DNA of 41,361 nt from positions 1-41,361 of the forward strand of contig VGTG01000039.1 in the NCBI GenBank assembly GCA_016874795.1, given 5' to 3'. The notes below the pieces were generated by a model. The model saw nothing but the letters and a program-made list of their open reading frames with translations. It had not been told where the DNA came from and did no database searches. Positions 6,090-14,410 of the stretch are shown in pieces (position 1 is the first letter of the stretch; each line of letters opens with the position of its first letter). The translations under genes and the position numbers were made by a program. Source of the stretch: Deltaproteobacteria bacterium (lineage in GTDB: Bacteria; Desulfobacterota; Binatia; UBA12015).

Positions 6090-8792
6090 TCAGCGCTCGA
6101 TGCCGCCGAGGCCGAGGAGCTCGAAGGCGCGCGGCACCGATGCGTCGAGCAGGTTCCCGACGCGGCAGCGATGATCGCGCACGAGGCACTCCGCGACGTC
6201 GCTCGACGAGGCGAGAGCGGGCACGCCGAGAGCCTCGCAGTAGGTCGCGACGGCGCCGTGCCCGAGACCGTTCTCGTCGAGCAGGTCGGCGGGATCGCCC
6301 GTGCACGCCGCGGCGATCGCGGCGATCCCCTTCGCGGCGGGACCCTTCGGCCCCTCGAGCTTCTCCTCGAGCTTCGCGCACTTCGCTTCGGCCTTCGGGA
6401 GGCACTTCGGGTCCGCCGGCTTCTGCTGGACGCACTTCGTGACCGCGGCGATGCAGCCGTTCAGCGCGACGAGGTCCTGCTGCACGAGGCTCGCGGCGGC
6501 CTTGTCGATCGCCTTCTCGCACTTGCCGAGCGTCTTGCCGTCCGCGGGGTCGCCGAGGCCTTGGCCGCCACCGTCCGCACCCGCGATCGCACACGCGTAC
6601 GCCGAAGGGTCGACGCCCGCGAGCTCGAGAAGCTCTCGCCCACGCGTCGCCGGCACTCCGAGGAGGAGGTCCGCTTCACAGGCTTGACGGCGGAGGAGAC
6701 ACGTCGTCACGTCCGCGATCGAGTCGAGCTCCTCGACGCCGACGGCGGCGCAGGCCGACGCCTCCGCGACGAAGCCGAGACCGGCGACGGCCGTCAAGTC
6801 TTCAGGCGTGGAGTCGAAGACGGCGCAGGACTTCGCGACGTCGCTCGTCACCTTCGCTTCGAGACCGGCGATCGCGCCGGCGGCCTTCGCGCACTTCGTG
6901 CTCGCACCCTCGAGGCACGACGCCTTCCCGGGCGAGAGCTGCAGGCACTTCTGCACGCCGGCGATGCAGCCGAGGAGGAGCTTCTGCTTCTTCCCGGCGA
7001 AGGACGCAGCAGCCTTGCCGAGCTTCTGCTGGCAGGTGACGAGCGCCTTCCCACGATTTGGGTCCGCGAGGCCCGCGCCCGCGCCGTCCGCGCGTGCCGG
7101 GCAGTCCGGGTCGTCGCGGTCGACGGGGGTGTCGCCGTCGTCGTCGATGCAGTTGCCGCAAACCTCCCCGGGGCCCGGCGTCGGAGTCGGGGTCGGGGTC
7201 GCCGTGGGTGTGGCTGTAGGAGTAGGAGTGGGAGTCGGTGTCGGAGTGGGAGTCGGTGTCGGAGTGGGAGTCGGTGTCGGAGTGGGAGTCGGTGTCGGAG
7301 TGGGAGTCGGTGTCGGAGTGGGAGTGGGTGTGGGAGTCGGCGTCGGTGTCGCGGTCGGCGTCGGTGTCGCGGTCGGCGTGGGCGTCGGTGTGGCCGGCAC
7401 GCCGCAGGTCGCGTTCACGAGATCCGACCCGAGGAGCCACGGGCTGAACGTCACGTTCGTTCCGACGGAATCACCGCTCCCCGGTCCCTGCCCCGAGGGG
7501 CCGCTCGCGCTGCCCCACCAGTTGCACGTCGCATCGGCGAGCGTCGCGGCGCGGTTCGTCAATCCCGTCGTGTTGCCGGCGATCGAGTTCCGCCGGATCT
7601 GCGTGCTCGCCGATCCCGCCTGCGGAGCGATGTCGATGCCGACGTTCGCGCCGCTGACCGTGTTGCCGGTCACGGTCGAGCCGGTGCTCGCGCGGCGGAG
7701 ATAGATGCCGGTCGTGTTCGCGCCGCCGACGCTCGTCACGACGTTGTCGGTGATCTGCGATCCGGGATCGCTCGCGATGCCCGCCTCGCGGGCGCCGATG
7801 ATCGTGTTCCGCCGGATGATCGCCCCCGTCGCCAGCCCGACGTAGATGCCGTAGTTCGCGGCGCGGGTCGGGTTCTCGATCGTGTTGTCCTCGATCGTCG
7901 AACCGACGGAGGGACCGAAGCTCCCGATCAGCGAGATCGCGTCGAAGGAAGCGGCCCCCTTGATGCAGTTTCCGCTGATCAGGCACCCGTCGCAGCCGCC
8001 GACCAGGATCGGGTCGGAGGATCCGGTGTGGCCGTCCCAGGAGTTGTCCGTGATCATCGCACCGGTCCAGACGAGGATCGACAAGCCGGCCCCCGTCGTG
8101 TTCCGGTACGTGTTCGAGTCGAGAGTGAAGGTTGCGGACCCGCGATCGCCCTGCATCTGCACGCCGGTCTTCCCACCTTTGAAGAAGTTGCCGACGACGG
8201 CGAAGCTCGAAGCGTTCGCGCCGGTGCTCGACGCGACCGCGATGTTCATGGCGGAGAAGATGTTGTTCTCGACCGTGACGTCCGCGGCGATGCCCGTCAC
8301 GGTCGATCCGTTGACGATCACGCCGGTCGAGACCGCGATCGACATGCCGACGGTCTTCTCGATGAAGGTGAAGCCGTCGACGACGACCTCCGACTCGATC
8401 CCCGTGATGAAGAACCCCGTGTTCGACTGCACGATCGACTCGGTCGTCGAATCCGTCGGATCGCGCAGGAGCGGATCCATGCCGGCCTGCGCGCCGAGGA
8501 GCGTCATGCTCTTCTTCACCTCGGTGAAGTTCGGGTTGTAGAGCCCCGGCGCGACGCGGACGGTGCCCCCGGTCGTGACCGTGTCGGCGGCCTTCTGCAG
8601 CGTCTTGAACGCGTCGGCGGCGGAGGTGCCGTGGTTCACCGCGTCGTCGCCATTGACGGCGTCGACGAAGCACTCGGTGGTGCAATCGCCCGGGGCGGCG
8701 TCGGCGCGCGTCGCGGCCGTCGCGCTGGCCAGCGCCAAGACCGCGCAAGCCGTGACGAACACGAGCGGGAAGGAAGACCGGAGTTGCTGCAC
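6090..8792 (-). CDS. Exported parallel beta-helix protein with Thr-Pro linker and two Cys-rich domains
   Basis: The 900-residue product starts at GTG 8792 (GGAGGG about ten bases upstream) with a signal peptide (residues 1-33, ending TRADA). Residues 35-440 are right-handed beta-helix (NosD/pectate-lyase-like) with repeated turns such as VTVENNIFSA, STIEDNTIEN and AIIRRNTIIG. Residues about 465-540 are almost pure Thr-Pro. A short acidic segment (CIDDDGDTPVDRDDPDCP) follows. The C-terminus holds two copies, about residues 575-725 and 726-895, of a Cys-rich helical domain, each starting GL(A/G)DP and containing KC..(K/A)...C(I)A.V.KC. It is probably an adhesive or surface carbohydrate-associated protein; no catalytic residues can be assigned. 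Confidence 0.85.
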   Translation of the reverse strand: MQQLRSSFPLVFVTACAVLALASATAATRADAAPGDCTTECFVDAVNGDDAVNHGTSAADAFKTLQKAADTVTTGGTVRVAPGLYNPNFTEVKKSMTLLGAQAGMDPLLRDPTDSTTESIVQSNTGFFITGIESEVVVDGFTFIEKTVGMSIAVSTGVIVNGSTVTGIAADVTVENNIFSAMNIAVASSTGANASSFAVVGNFFKGGKTGVQMQGDRGSATFTLDSNTYRNTTGAGLSILVWTGAMITDNSWDGHTGSSDPILVGGCDGCLISGNCIKGAASFDAISLIGSFGPSVGSTIEDNTIENPTRAANYGIYVGLATGAIIRRNTIIGAREAGIASDPGSQITDNVVTSVGGANTTGIYLRRASTGSTVTGNTVSGANVGIDIAPQAGSASTQIRRNSIAGNTTGLTNRAATLADATCNWWGSASGPSGQGPGSGDSVGTNVTFSPWLLGSDLVNATCGVPATPTPTPTATPTPTATPTPTPTPTPTPTPTPTPTPTPTPTPTPTPTPTPTPTPTPTPTPTATPTATPTPTPTPGPGEVCGNCIDDDGDTPVDRDDPDCPARADGAGAGLADPNRGKALVTCQQKLGKAAASFAGKKQKLLLGCIAGVQKCLQLSPGKASCLEGASTKCAKAAGAIAGLEAKVTSDVAKSCAVFDSTPEDLTAVAGLGFVAEASACAAVGVEELDSIADVTTCLLRRQACEADLLLGVPATRGRELLELAGVDPSAYACAIAGADGGGQGLGDPADGKTLGKCEKAIDKAAASLVQQDLVALNGCIAAVTKCVQQKPADPKCLPKAEAKCAKLEEKLEGPKGPAAKGIAAIAAACTGDPADLLDENGLGHGAVATYCEALGVPALASSSDVAECLVRDHRCRVGNLLDASVPRAFELLGLGGIER
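7225..7314. repeat. Five perfect 18-bp tandem repeats coding for the Thr-Pro linker
   Basis: The plus-strand unit GGAGTGGGAGTCGGTGTC occurs five times without change at 7225, 7243, 7261, 7279 and 7297, inside a wider degenerate Thr-Pro coding stretch of about 7180-7400. Each unit encodes six residues (three Thr-Pro pairs), so changes in copy number keep the frame and only alter linker length. Exact identity, including third bases, points to recent slippage or recombination. Confidence 0.9.
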
Positions 8793-9091
8793 GGAGATGA
8801 CCCTCCAGCGGATTTCGCTATCAACGCGGTCGCTGGACGGGCCATCCCATGCTTTTGGGATTCCAGCTCGAGCTCAGGCTCACCTGAGCCACGGCCCCGT
8901 CCACGTCGCGAGCGTGCCGGTGAAGAGCCGATCTCGAAGAGGTTCCGCGAGGGGAGCCGCGGCTGGTCGGACCCGGCTTATCGTTCCAGCGCAAGGCGTC
9001 GATACCCCGGAGGCGGAAACGACGGAGGATGCTGCGGATTGGCCGGGACATCCGTTCCGGGCGTGGGACAGAACGCGGTGGCGGAGGGCTT
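8793..9091. promoter_or_regulatory. Divergent promoter region between beta-helix gene and molybdenum-hydroxylase operon
   Basis: These 299 bp separate two divergent gene starts and hold no supported gene. A palindrome ATCCCA-N6-TGGGAT lies at 8844-8861, within about 70 bp of the beta-helix start, and a second small one around CTCAGG-N4-CCTGAG lies about 20 bp further on. These are operator candidates; no convincing -35/-10 pair stands out. The stretch before 9092 contains several GGAGG-like strings, which makes the operon's first start codon ambiguous. Confidence 0.45.
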
Positions 9092-11797
9092 GTGGCACAG
9101 AGTCGACGGGACTTCCTCAAGACGGCGGCCGCGAGCGGCGTCGCGATCGTCGTGTCGCGCATCAGCTTCCTCGACTCGCCGCAGGCGCAGGCCGCGACGA
9201 TGGATCCTCCGGGCGGCTGGATGGGCTCGCCCGGTCACGCACGCTACCGCATCGACGGGCTCGCCAAGGTCACCGGCCAGAAGATCTACGCTCGCGACTT
9301 CCAGGCGCGCGATCTGAACGGCTGGCCGGTTCCCGAGGAGCACGTCTTCGTCCTCTGCTCGACGTTCGCGGACCGCATCTTCACCGGCATCGATCTCGAC
9401 TTCCTGCCGCCGGACCTCCGTCCGAAGCGCGTCGTCACCGCGGCCGATCTGCAGCGCGACGGCGTCGGCATCGCGAACACCGACTTCCCCGAAGGCCGCT
9501 ATCTCCTCCCGACCGGAATGCGCCCCGACTATCTCGGGCAGCCCGTCGCCCTCCTCTTCTACGACGACTACTACACGTTGCAGCGGGCTCGACCGCGTCT
9601 TCTGTACGCGCCGCAAGCGGTCGAGACGGGCGAGGCCGCCCCTCTCCTCGTGCCGATTCCCTTCGAGCCCGAGACGAGCATCATCCACGTCGTCAAGGAC
9701 GGGAACGCGCCGTTCGCGGAGCGCGAGAAGTTCGCGCAGACGATCGGCGGGCCCGTGCGTCCGACCGAGCCGGGGAAGCGCAACGCCGACGCGATGAAGT
9801 ACGTCGACATGATCGGCGACAAGCTCGAGAGCTCCGGCTGGGAGGTCCACGAGCAGACGTACGAGACGCAGATCACCGATCCGATGTTCATGGAGCCCGA
9901 GTCTGGGCTCGCGTGGCTCGATCGCGACGACAAGACGCTGCATCTGCTGATCGGCAGCCAGTCGCCGGAGTACGACGCGCGCGCGGCGAGCGAGATCTAC
10001 GCGCCGAAGGACTGCAAGATCGACGTGGAGAAGGTGAGCTTCACCGCCTGCTATCCGGGCGGCGGCTTCGGCGGCCGGGACACGTCGATCTTCGGCGTCT
10101 ACCTGGCGCTCGCGGCGGCGTACTCCAACTCGACCATCCGCATCGCGTACGACCGGTACCAGCAGTTCATGACCGGCATCAAACGTCACTCGTCGCACAT
10201 CGAGCTGACGATGGGGATCGACAAGGCCGGGCGTTTCCAGGCGGTGCGCAATCACACGATCCTGAACGGCGGCGGCCGCATCAACGTGAGCGCGTACGTC
10301 GCGCAGGTCGCCGGCATCATGGGCGCCGGCTGCTACGACTTCCCGCTCGCCGACATCTGGTCGCGCGCCGAGCACACGCGCGCGATGGTGTCCGGCTCCG
10401 TGCGCGCCTTTGGTTCCGAGAACTCGTCGTTCGCGATCGAGTCGATGATCGACGAGATCGCCGAGGCCCGGAAGACCGACGCGATCGAGCTCCGCCGGAA
10501 GAACCTCCTGCAGCCGGGCTGGTCGATCGTCACGGGCGCACCGAAGGCGCCGCCCGCCCTGCACGAGATCTGCCGCAAGGCGCACGCGCACCCGATGTGG
10601 CGCGACCGCGCGAAGAAGCACGCCGCGCACGCGAAGGACCGGATTGCATACGGCGTCGGGTTCGCGCTCTCCATGAAGAACTACGGCACCGGCGCCGACG
10701 GCGTCTTCCAGGCGGTGGAGGTCGACGAGAAGGGCAGGCTCACGGTGACCACGCACGGCGTGGACATGGGCACCGGCACCGCCACGACGCTCGCGATCAC
10801 TCCCGCGCGCTCGCTCGGTGCCAACGCCCACGAGGTCAAGACCGGCGAGATTGCGATCTTCGAGAACCTCGAGATGATCGAGTCGTTCGACGACCTGAAG
10901 GAGAATCCGCGCTGGACGCCGATCGCCTTCATGTCGCACAAGGCCGCGACGACGTCGGGCCGCTGGGTGCACGGCGTCGACGCGACGAGCCAAGTCCTGT
11001 TCGAGGTCGGCCTGCTGCCCGCGGCACGTTCGCTCTGGGGGTCCAGGGCGAGCAAGCTCGCGCCGAAAGACGTCCACTGGAAGGACGGGAAGCTCCAAGC
11101 GCGCGGCTTCAAGCCGCTCTCGCTCGCGGAGATCGCGGCCAAGGCGCACGCCGACGGCCACGTCGTCTCGGCGATGACGCACGCGTTCTTCAGCGCCGAG
11201 TGGGCGACGGCGGACTACACCGTCGACGGCTTGACGAAGCGCTGGCCGATCGACGCGCTCGCCGTGCGTCGGGGTGGCGCCGCCAACTACGAGATCGTCG
11301 ATCGCAAGAACGCGAAGCTCTTCACGGTCGAATCGATGTGGGAGGGCAACGGCCAGACCTTCGGCGCCGCCGCCTGTATCGTCGGCGTCGAGATCGACCG
11401 GCACTCGGGAGAAGCGAAGGTCGTCGAAGGCGTCCACTTCCTCGCGCCCGGACGGATCCTCGTGCGCGAGCTCGTCGAGGGACAGATGGAGGGCTGCTTC
11501 TCGCAGGGCGTGGGCTACGCGCTGCTCGAGGAGCTGCCTCCGTACGAGAAGGGCGCGATCGACGGCAAGTGGAACCTGAACCGGTACCACGTGCCTCTCT
11601 CGGCCGACTGCGCGATCCACAGCGTCGAGAAGGTCATCCTGCCGCCGGAGTCGCCGGACGCACCTGCGCGCGGCGTCGCCGAGGTCGCGTTCTGCCCGGT
11701 GGCACCGGCGATCGCGAACGCCGTCGCGCACGCTACGGGCCATCGCTTCCGTTCGATTCCCATCACCCCGGAGAAGATCCGGGCGGTCTGGGCCTGA
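9092..11797 (+). CDS. Exported molybdopterin-binding subunit of a xanthine-dehydrogenase-family hydroxylase
   Basis: The 901-residue product opens with a Tat signal (SRRDFLKTAAASGVAIVVS, residues 4-22), so the folded cofactor-bearing enzyme is exported. The aldehyde oxidase/xanthine dehydrogenase domains follow (ARYRIDGLAKVTGQKIYARDF, YLGQPVALLFYDD). The molybdopterin motif GGGFGGR is near residue 323, and GVAEVAFCPVAPAIANA contains the expected catalytic Glu at residue 864. I chose GTG 9092 because GGAGGG is just upstream and it puts the twin arginine near the N-terminus; ATG 9029 is the alternative. No FAD subunit is nearby, so electrons probably pass through the Fe-S subunit to the cytochrome encoded downstream, as in periplasmic IorAB-type or aldehyde dehydrogenases. 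The substrate is unknown. Confidence 0.9.
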   Translation: MAQSRRDFLKTAAASGVAIVVSRISFLDSPQAQAATMDPPGGWMGSPGHARYRIDGLAKVTGQKIYARDFQARDLNGWPVPEEHVFVLCSTFADRIFTGIDLDFLPPDLRPKRVVTAADLQRDGVGIANTDFPEGRYLLPTGMRPDYLGQPVALLFYDDYYTLQRARPRLLYAPQAVETGEAAPLLVPIPFEPETSIIHVVKDGNAPFAEREKFAQTIGGPVRPTEPGKRNADAMKYVDMIGDKLESSGWEVHEQTYETQITDPMFMEPESGLAWLDRDDKTLHLLIGSQSPEYDARAASEIYAPKDCKIDVEKVSFTACYPGGGFGGRDTSIFGVYLALAAAYSNSTIRIAYDRYQQFMTGIKRHSSHIELTMGIDKAGRFQAVRNHTILNGGGRINVSAYVAQVAGIMGAGCYDFPLADIWSRAEHTRAMVSGSVRAFGSENSSFAIESMIDEIAEARKTDAIELRRKNLLQPGWSIVTGAPKAPPALHEICRKAHAHPMWRDRAKKHAAHAKDRIAYGVGFALSMKNYGTGADGVFQAVEVDEKGRLTVTTHGVDMGTGTATTLAITPARSLGANAHEVKTGEIAIFENLEMIESFDDLKENPRWTPIAFMSHKAATTSGRWVHGVDATSQVLFEVGLLPAARSLWGSRASKLAPKDVHWKDGKLQARGFKPLSLAEIAAKAHADGHVVSAMTHAFFSAEWATADYTVDGLTKRWPIDALAVRRGGAANYEIVDRKNAKLFTVESMWEGNGQTFGAAACIVGVEIDRHSGEAKVVEGVHFLAPGRILVRELVEGQMEGCFSQGVGYALLEELPPYEKGAIDGKWNLNRYHVPLSADCAIHSVEKVILPPESPDAPARGVAEVAFCPVAPAIANAVAHATGHRFRSIPITPEKIRAVWA

Positions 11798-11811
11798 GTC
11801 AGGAGATTCGC

Positions 11812-12336
11812 GTGGCGACCATCGATCTGGATCTGACCATCAACGACGAGAAGTATCGCCGCGGCGACATCGACGGCGATCTGAAGCTCGTCGATTTCCT
11901 GCGCCAGGAAGTCGGTCTCACGGGGACGAAGTTCTGCTGCGGCATCGCCGTCTGTCGCGTCTGCACGGTCGCCGTGCAGCGTGTCCCGGGCGGACATCAG
12001 GAGGCGATGCGCGCCTGCACGACGCCGGTCTCCGACCTGAACGGCAAGATCGTCACGACCGTCGAGGGCCTCGCGAAGGACGGGGAGCTGCATCCGCTGC
12101 AGACGGCCTTCCTCGAGAACTTCTCGTTCCAGTGCGGCTACTCGGCGCCGGGGTTCCTGATGGCGTCGTACTGCCTGCTCGATCGTTTGAAGCGGAGCCC
12201 GATTCCCACGGCGGACGTCGACGACGCGATCCAGGACGCCGTCGGGCAGCACGTCTGCCGGTGCACCGGGTACGTGCGCTACCACCGCGCGATTCGTCAA
12301 GTCATTCTTTCGACGCCCGGCCTCGTCACGGCCTGA
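11812..12336 (+). CDS. [2Fe-2S] subunit of the molybdenum hydroxylase, with one cluster Cys replaced by Ser
   Basis: The 174-residue product matches the small Fe-S subunit of the xanthine dehydrogenase family. The plant-ferredoxin-like cluster ligands are C43, C48, C51 and C69 (CCGIAVCRVC ... RACT). The helical domain normally carries CGxC and CRC ligands; here it reads CGYSAPGF, so the second ligand position is Ser111 (codon TCG at 12142-12144), while C108, C149 and C151 (VCRCTGY) remain. The start GTG 11812 follows AGGAGA with six bases between. The gene lies 14 bp after the large subunit, an order opposite to the more usual small-then-large. No export signal is seen, so it probably travels with the Tat-bearing subunit. 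Confidence 0.9.
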   Translation: MATIDLDLTINDEKYRRGDIDGDLKLVDFLRQEVGLTGTKFCCGIAVCRVCTVAVQRVPGGHQEAMRACTTPVSDLNGKIVTTVEGLAKDGELHPLQTAFLENFSFQCGYSAPGFLMASYCLLDRLKRSPIPTADVDDAIQDAVGQHVCRCTGYVRYHRAIRQVILSTPGLVTA

Positions 12337-12347
12337 GGGGATCGACG

Positions 12348-13466
12348 ATGCACGAGTCGACCAGGCGTTGGGTGCTCGCGGCAGGGCTGCTGCTCGTGAC
12401 GGCTGCGGCTCCGGCCTTCGCAGCGGAGAAGAGCAAGGGCGAGTACGACATCATCGCGTACGGCAAGGAATGCGCGGAGCTGATCGCGGAGGCCCCCCCG
12501 TACAACTGCCTCGACGGCGACATCGTTCCGATCACCGTCGATGGAAAGACGCCGACCGAATACACCCGCCACATGACGTGCGACCGGCCGGCGTACCTGC
12601 CCTATCCGGAGAAGACGGATGGCCAGTGCACGCCCTACTCGCGCGTCCGTACCGTGCGCGACGACGACATCCAGATGCTGCTCTTCTGCCGGCGGATGTA
12701 CATCCGCCCCATCGACGACCCGCGCTTCGATTCGATGGAGATCATCATGCACAACGTCGTCACCGGCAGCACCTGCTTCTTCATCTCGAAGAACTTCGGC
12801 GACAAGCCGGAAGGCGACGACGGACGACGCGTGCCGCCGCCGACCGAGGAGACGCCGCCGGAAGGCAACATCGCGGCGCGCGACCTCTGGGGCACGCCCG
12901 ATGAGATCGCCGAGCACAAGTGCATCATGTGCCACGACAGCGATCCGTGGATGCGAACGCCGTGGATCGCGCAGACCGAGCAGCTCCCCGCCGACCCGTT
13001 CGGGTACCATTCGGTCGACGCGGGCGGACCCTTCCAGTCGTGGCCGAAGCCGATGAGCATCAAGACGCGCGGCAACAGCTGCACGGGCTGTCACCGCATC
13101 GGGTCGCTGAACACCTGCGGCTCGCAGGTCGTCGGCACCTTCGGGCAGCAGCCGGCGAAGATGCTGCAGTCGATCGGCCGCGCGCCGCACGGCATCCTCG
13201 GAAACCCGCCGGGCGCTTCGGTCACCGAGGGCCCGAAAACCACGAGCGCGTGGGCGAACACGTTCCCGCACGACTTCTGGATGCCGGTCGGCAACGAGCT
13301 GACGCTCGAGGAATGGAACGTGATCTACGAGCAGGACGTCGCGGACCTCGAGCGGTGCTGCGCGGACCACGATGCGCCGGGGTGCATCGTCGAGCCGATC
13401 GTCAACAAGGAAGCGTGGCTCCGGCAGGAGATGTCGGCGCACGGGACCAAGGTGGCGAAGAGGTAG
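12348..13466 (+). CDS. Exported di-haem c-type cytochrome, electron acceptor of the hydroxylase
   Basis: The 372-residue product has a Sec signal peptide (RRWVLAAGLLLVTAAAPAFAA) and two haem-attachment motifs, CIMCH at residues 192-196 and CTGCH at 245-249. The first 180 residues carry six or more further Cys and do not look like a known cytochrome; they may form a disulphide-bonded recognition domain. The gene starts 11 bp after the Fe-S subunit gene (GAGGGG before ATG) and so belongs to the same operon. Its probable role is to take electrons from the periplasmic hydroxylase. The last 40 residues contain a CC pair and another Cys (LERCCADHDAPGC). Confidence 0.85.
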   Translation: MHESTRRWVLAAGLLLVTAAAPAFAAEKSKGEYDIIAYGKECAELIAEAPPYNCLDGDIVPITVDGKTPTEYTRHMTCDRPAYLPYPEKTDGQCTPYSRVRTVRDDDIQMLLFCRRMYIRPIDDPRFDSMEIIMHNVVTGSTCFFISKNFGDKPEGDDGRRVPPPTEETPPEGNIAARDLWGTPDEIAEHKCIMCHDSDPWMRTPWIAQTEQLPADPFGYHSVDAGGPFQSWPKPMSIKTRGNSCTGCHRIGSLNTCGSQVVGTFGQQPAKMLQSIGRAPHGILGNPPGASVTEGPKTTSAWANTFPHDFWMPVGNELTLEEWNVIYEQDVADLERCCADHDAPGCIVEPIVNKEAWLRQEMSAHGTKVAKR

Positions 13467-13470
13467 AGTC

Positions 13471-13576
13471 TCCGCGGATTCGCCTCGATCGAGATCACCT
13501 CGCGAGCTCCGGCGCGCTCGAGCATGTAGGAGTGACCACCCTCGAGCGGTCCGAGCTCGAGCACGCACGCGCGTGC
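13471..13576 (-). pseudogene. Short methyltransferase relic between convergent genes
   Basis: On the minus strand this gap encodes VLELGPLEGGHSYMLERAGAREVISIEANPRRLY, which matches motif I of a class I SAM-dependent methyltransferase family (LELGPLEGGHTYMLE...GA..V.AIEAN). The similarity stops after about 35 residues, and the frame then runs antisense into the cytochrome gene; the start would overlap the oxidoreductase gene. No catalytic remainder exists, so this is a fragment left by deletion. It is unrelated in sequence to the relic at 4058-4412. Family assignment is by recalled motif. Confidence 0.5.
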
Positions 13577-14410
13577 TCAGACATGACGAGCGTACTCGTC
13601 GAGCACCGGCATCACGAGGTCGCGCGGCGCCGAAGGCAGTCGCAAGACGACCTCGGTGCAGCCGACCTCGCGGTAGTACGCCATCTTGCCGTCGTCCGGG
13701 AACACGCCCATCGGCACGATGTGCAGCGAGCGCGGATCGCGCCCGCGCTCCTCGACCGCGCGGTGCAGCTCGGGGAGACTCGCGCGAATCCCGGAGCCCC
13801 CGATCGGCAGCCACCCGTCCGCGTACTCCGCGACGTGCGCGAACATCTTCGGTCCCGCGGCACCGCCGATCAGCACGATCGGCCGCGGGCGCTGGATCGG
13901 CTTCGGCCACTGCCAGCTCGGCTCGAAGCCGAGGAGCTCGCCCTCGAAGCTCGCGACCTCGTCCTTCCAGAGTGCCTGCATCGCGAGCATCTTCTCGCGC
14001 ACGAGCTCGCGCCGGCGGCGGAAGTCGATGCCGTGGTTCTCCATCTCCTCCCGGTTCCAGCCGAAGCCGATGCCGAGGACGAGGCGGCCGTTCGAGAGAT
14101 GGTCGAGCGTCGCGAGCTCCTTCGCGAACGTGATCGCGTCGTGCTGCGCGACGAGAGCGACGCCCGTTCCCAGGCGAATCGAACGAGTCACCGCGGCCGC
14201 ACCGGCGAGCGCGATGTACGGGTCGAGGCTCCGCTTGTACTCCTCGCCGAGCTCCGCGTCGCCGGTCGGCGCCGGCGTGCGCCGGCTCGTCGGGATGTGC
14301 GTGTGCTCGGGCAGATAGACCGAGTGGAAGCCGCGCGCTTCGGCCTCGCGCGCGAGCTCGATCGGATTCATCGACAGGTCGGTCGAGTGGATCGTGACGC
14401 CGACCTTCAT
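13577..14410 (-). CDS. LLM-class flavin/F420-dependent oxidoreductase
   Basis: The 277-residue product is a luciferase-like TIM-barrel enzyme. Typical blocks are SVYLPEHTHIP near residue 30, RSIRLGTGVALVAQHDAITFAKELATLDHLSNGRLVLGIGFGWNREEMENHG at about 78-130, and PIVLIGGAAGPKMFAHVAEYADGWLPI near 180. This pattern is that of the F420-dependent (Rv2161c-like) subgroup rather than FMN-dependent alkanal monooxygenases; the cofactor is inferred. The ATG at 14410 overlaps the stop of the upstream SnoaL-like gene (ATGA), so the two are coupled. The family oxidises or reduces alcohols, acyl-CoAs and terpenoid or aromatic substrates; the specific substrate is unknown. Confidence 0.88.
   Translation of the reverse strand: MKVGVTIHSTDLSMNPIELAREAEARGFHSVYLPEHTHIPTSRRTPAPTGDAELGEEYKRSLDPYIALAGAAAVTRSIRLGTGVALVAQHDAITFAKELATLDHLSNGRLVLGIGFGWNREEMENHGIDFRRRRELVREKMLAMQALWKDEVASFEGELLGFEPSWQWPKPIQRPRPIVLIGGAAGPKMFAHVAEYADGWLPIGGSGIRASLPELHRAVEERGRDPRSLHIVPMGVFPDDGKMAYYREVGCTEVVLRLPSAPRDLVMPVLDEYARHV

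Noticed and set aside
6090-7100. Multihaem cytochrome in the Cys-rich tail of the beta-helix protein
   Set aside because: The Cys residues do not form CxxCH motifs.
7180-7400. CRISPR array
   Set aside because: The repeats are contiguous 18-bp coding units without spacers and encode a Thr-Pro linker.
13325-13564. Intact small gene on the minus strand across the end of the cytochrome gene
   Set aside because: Only the first 35 residues look like a methyltransferase; the rest is antisense to the cytochrome coding region.
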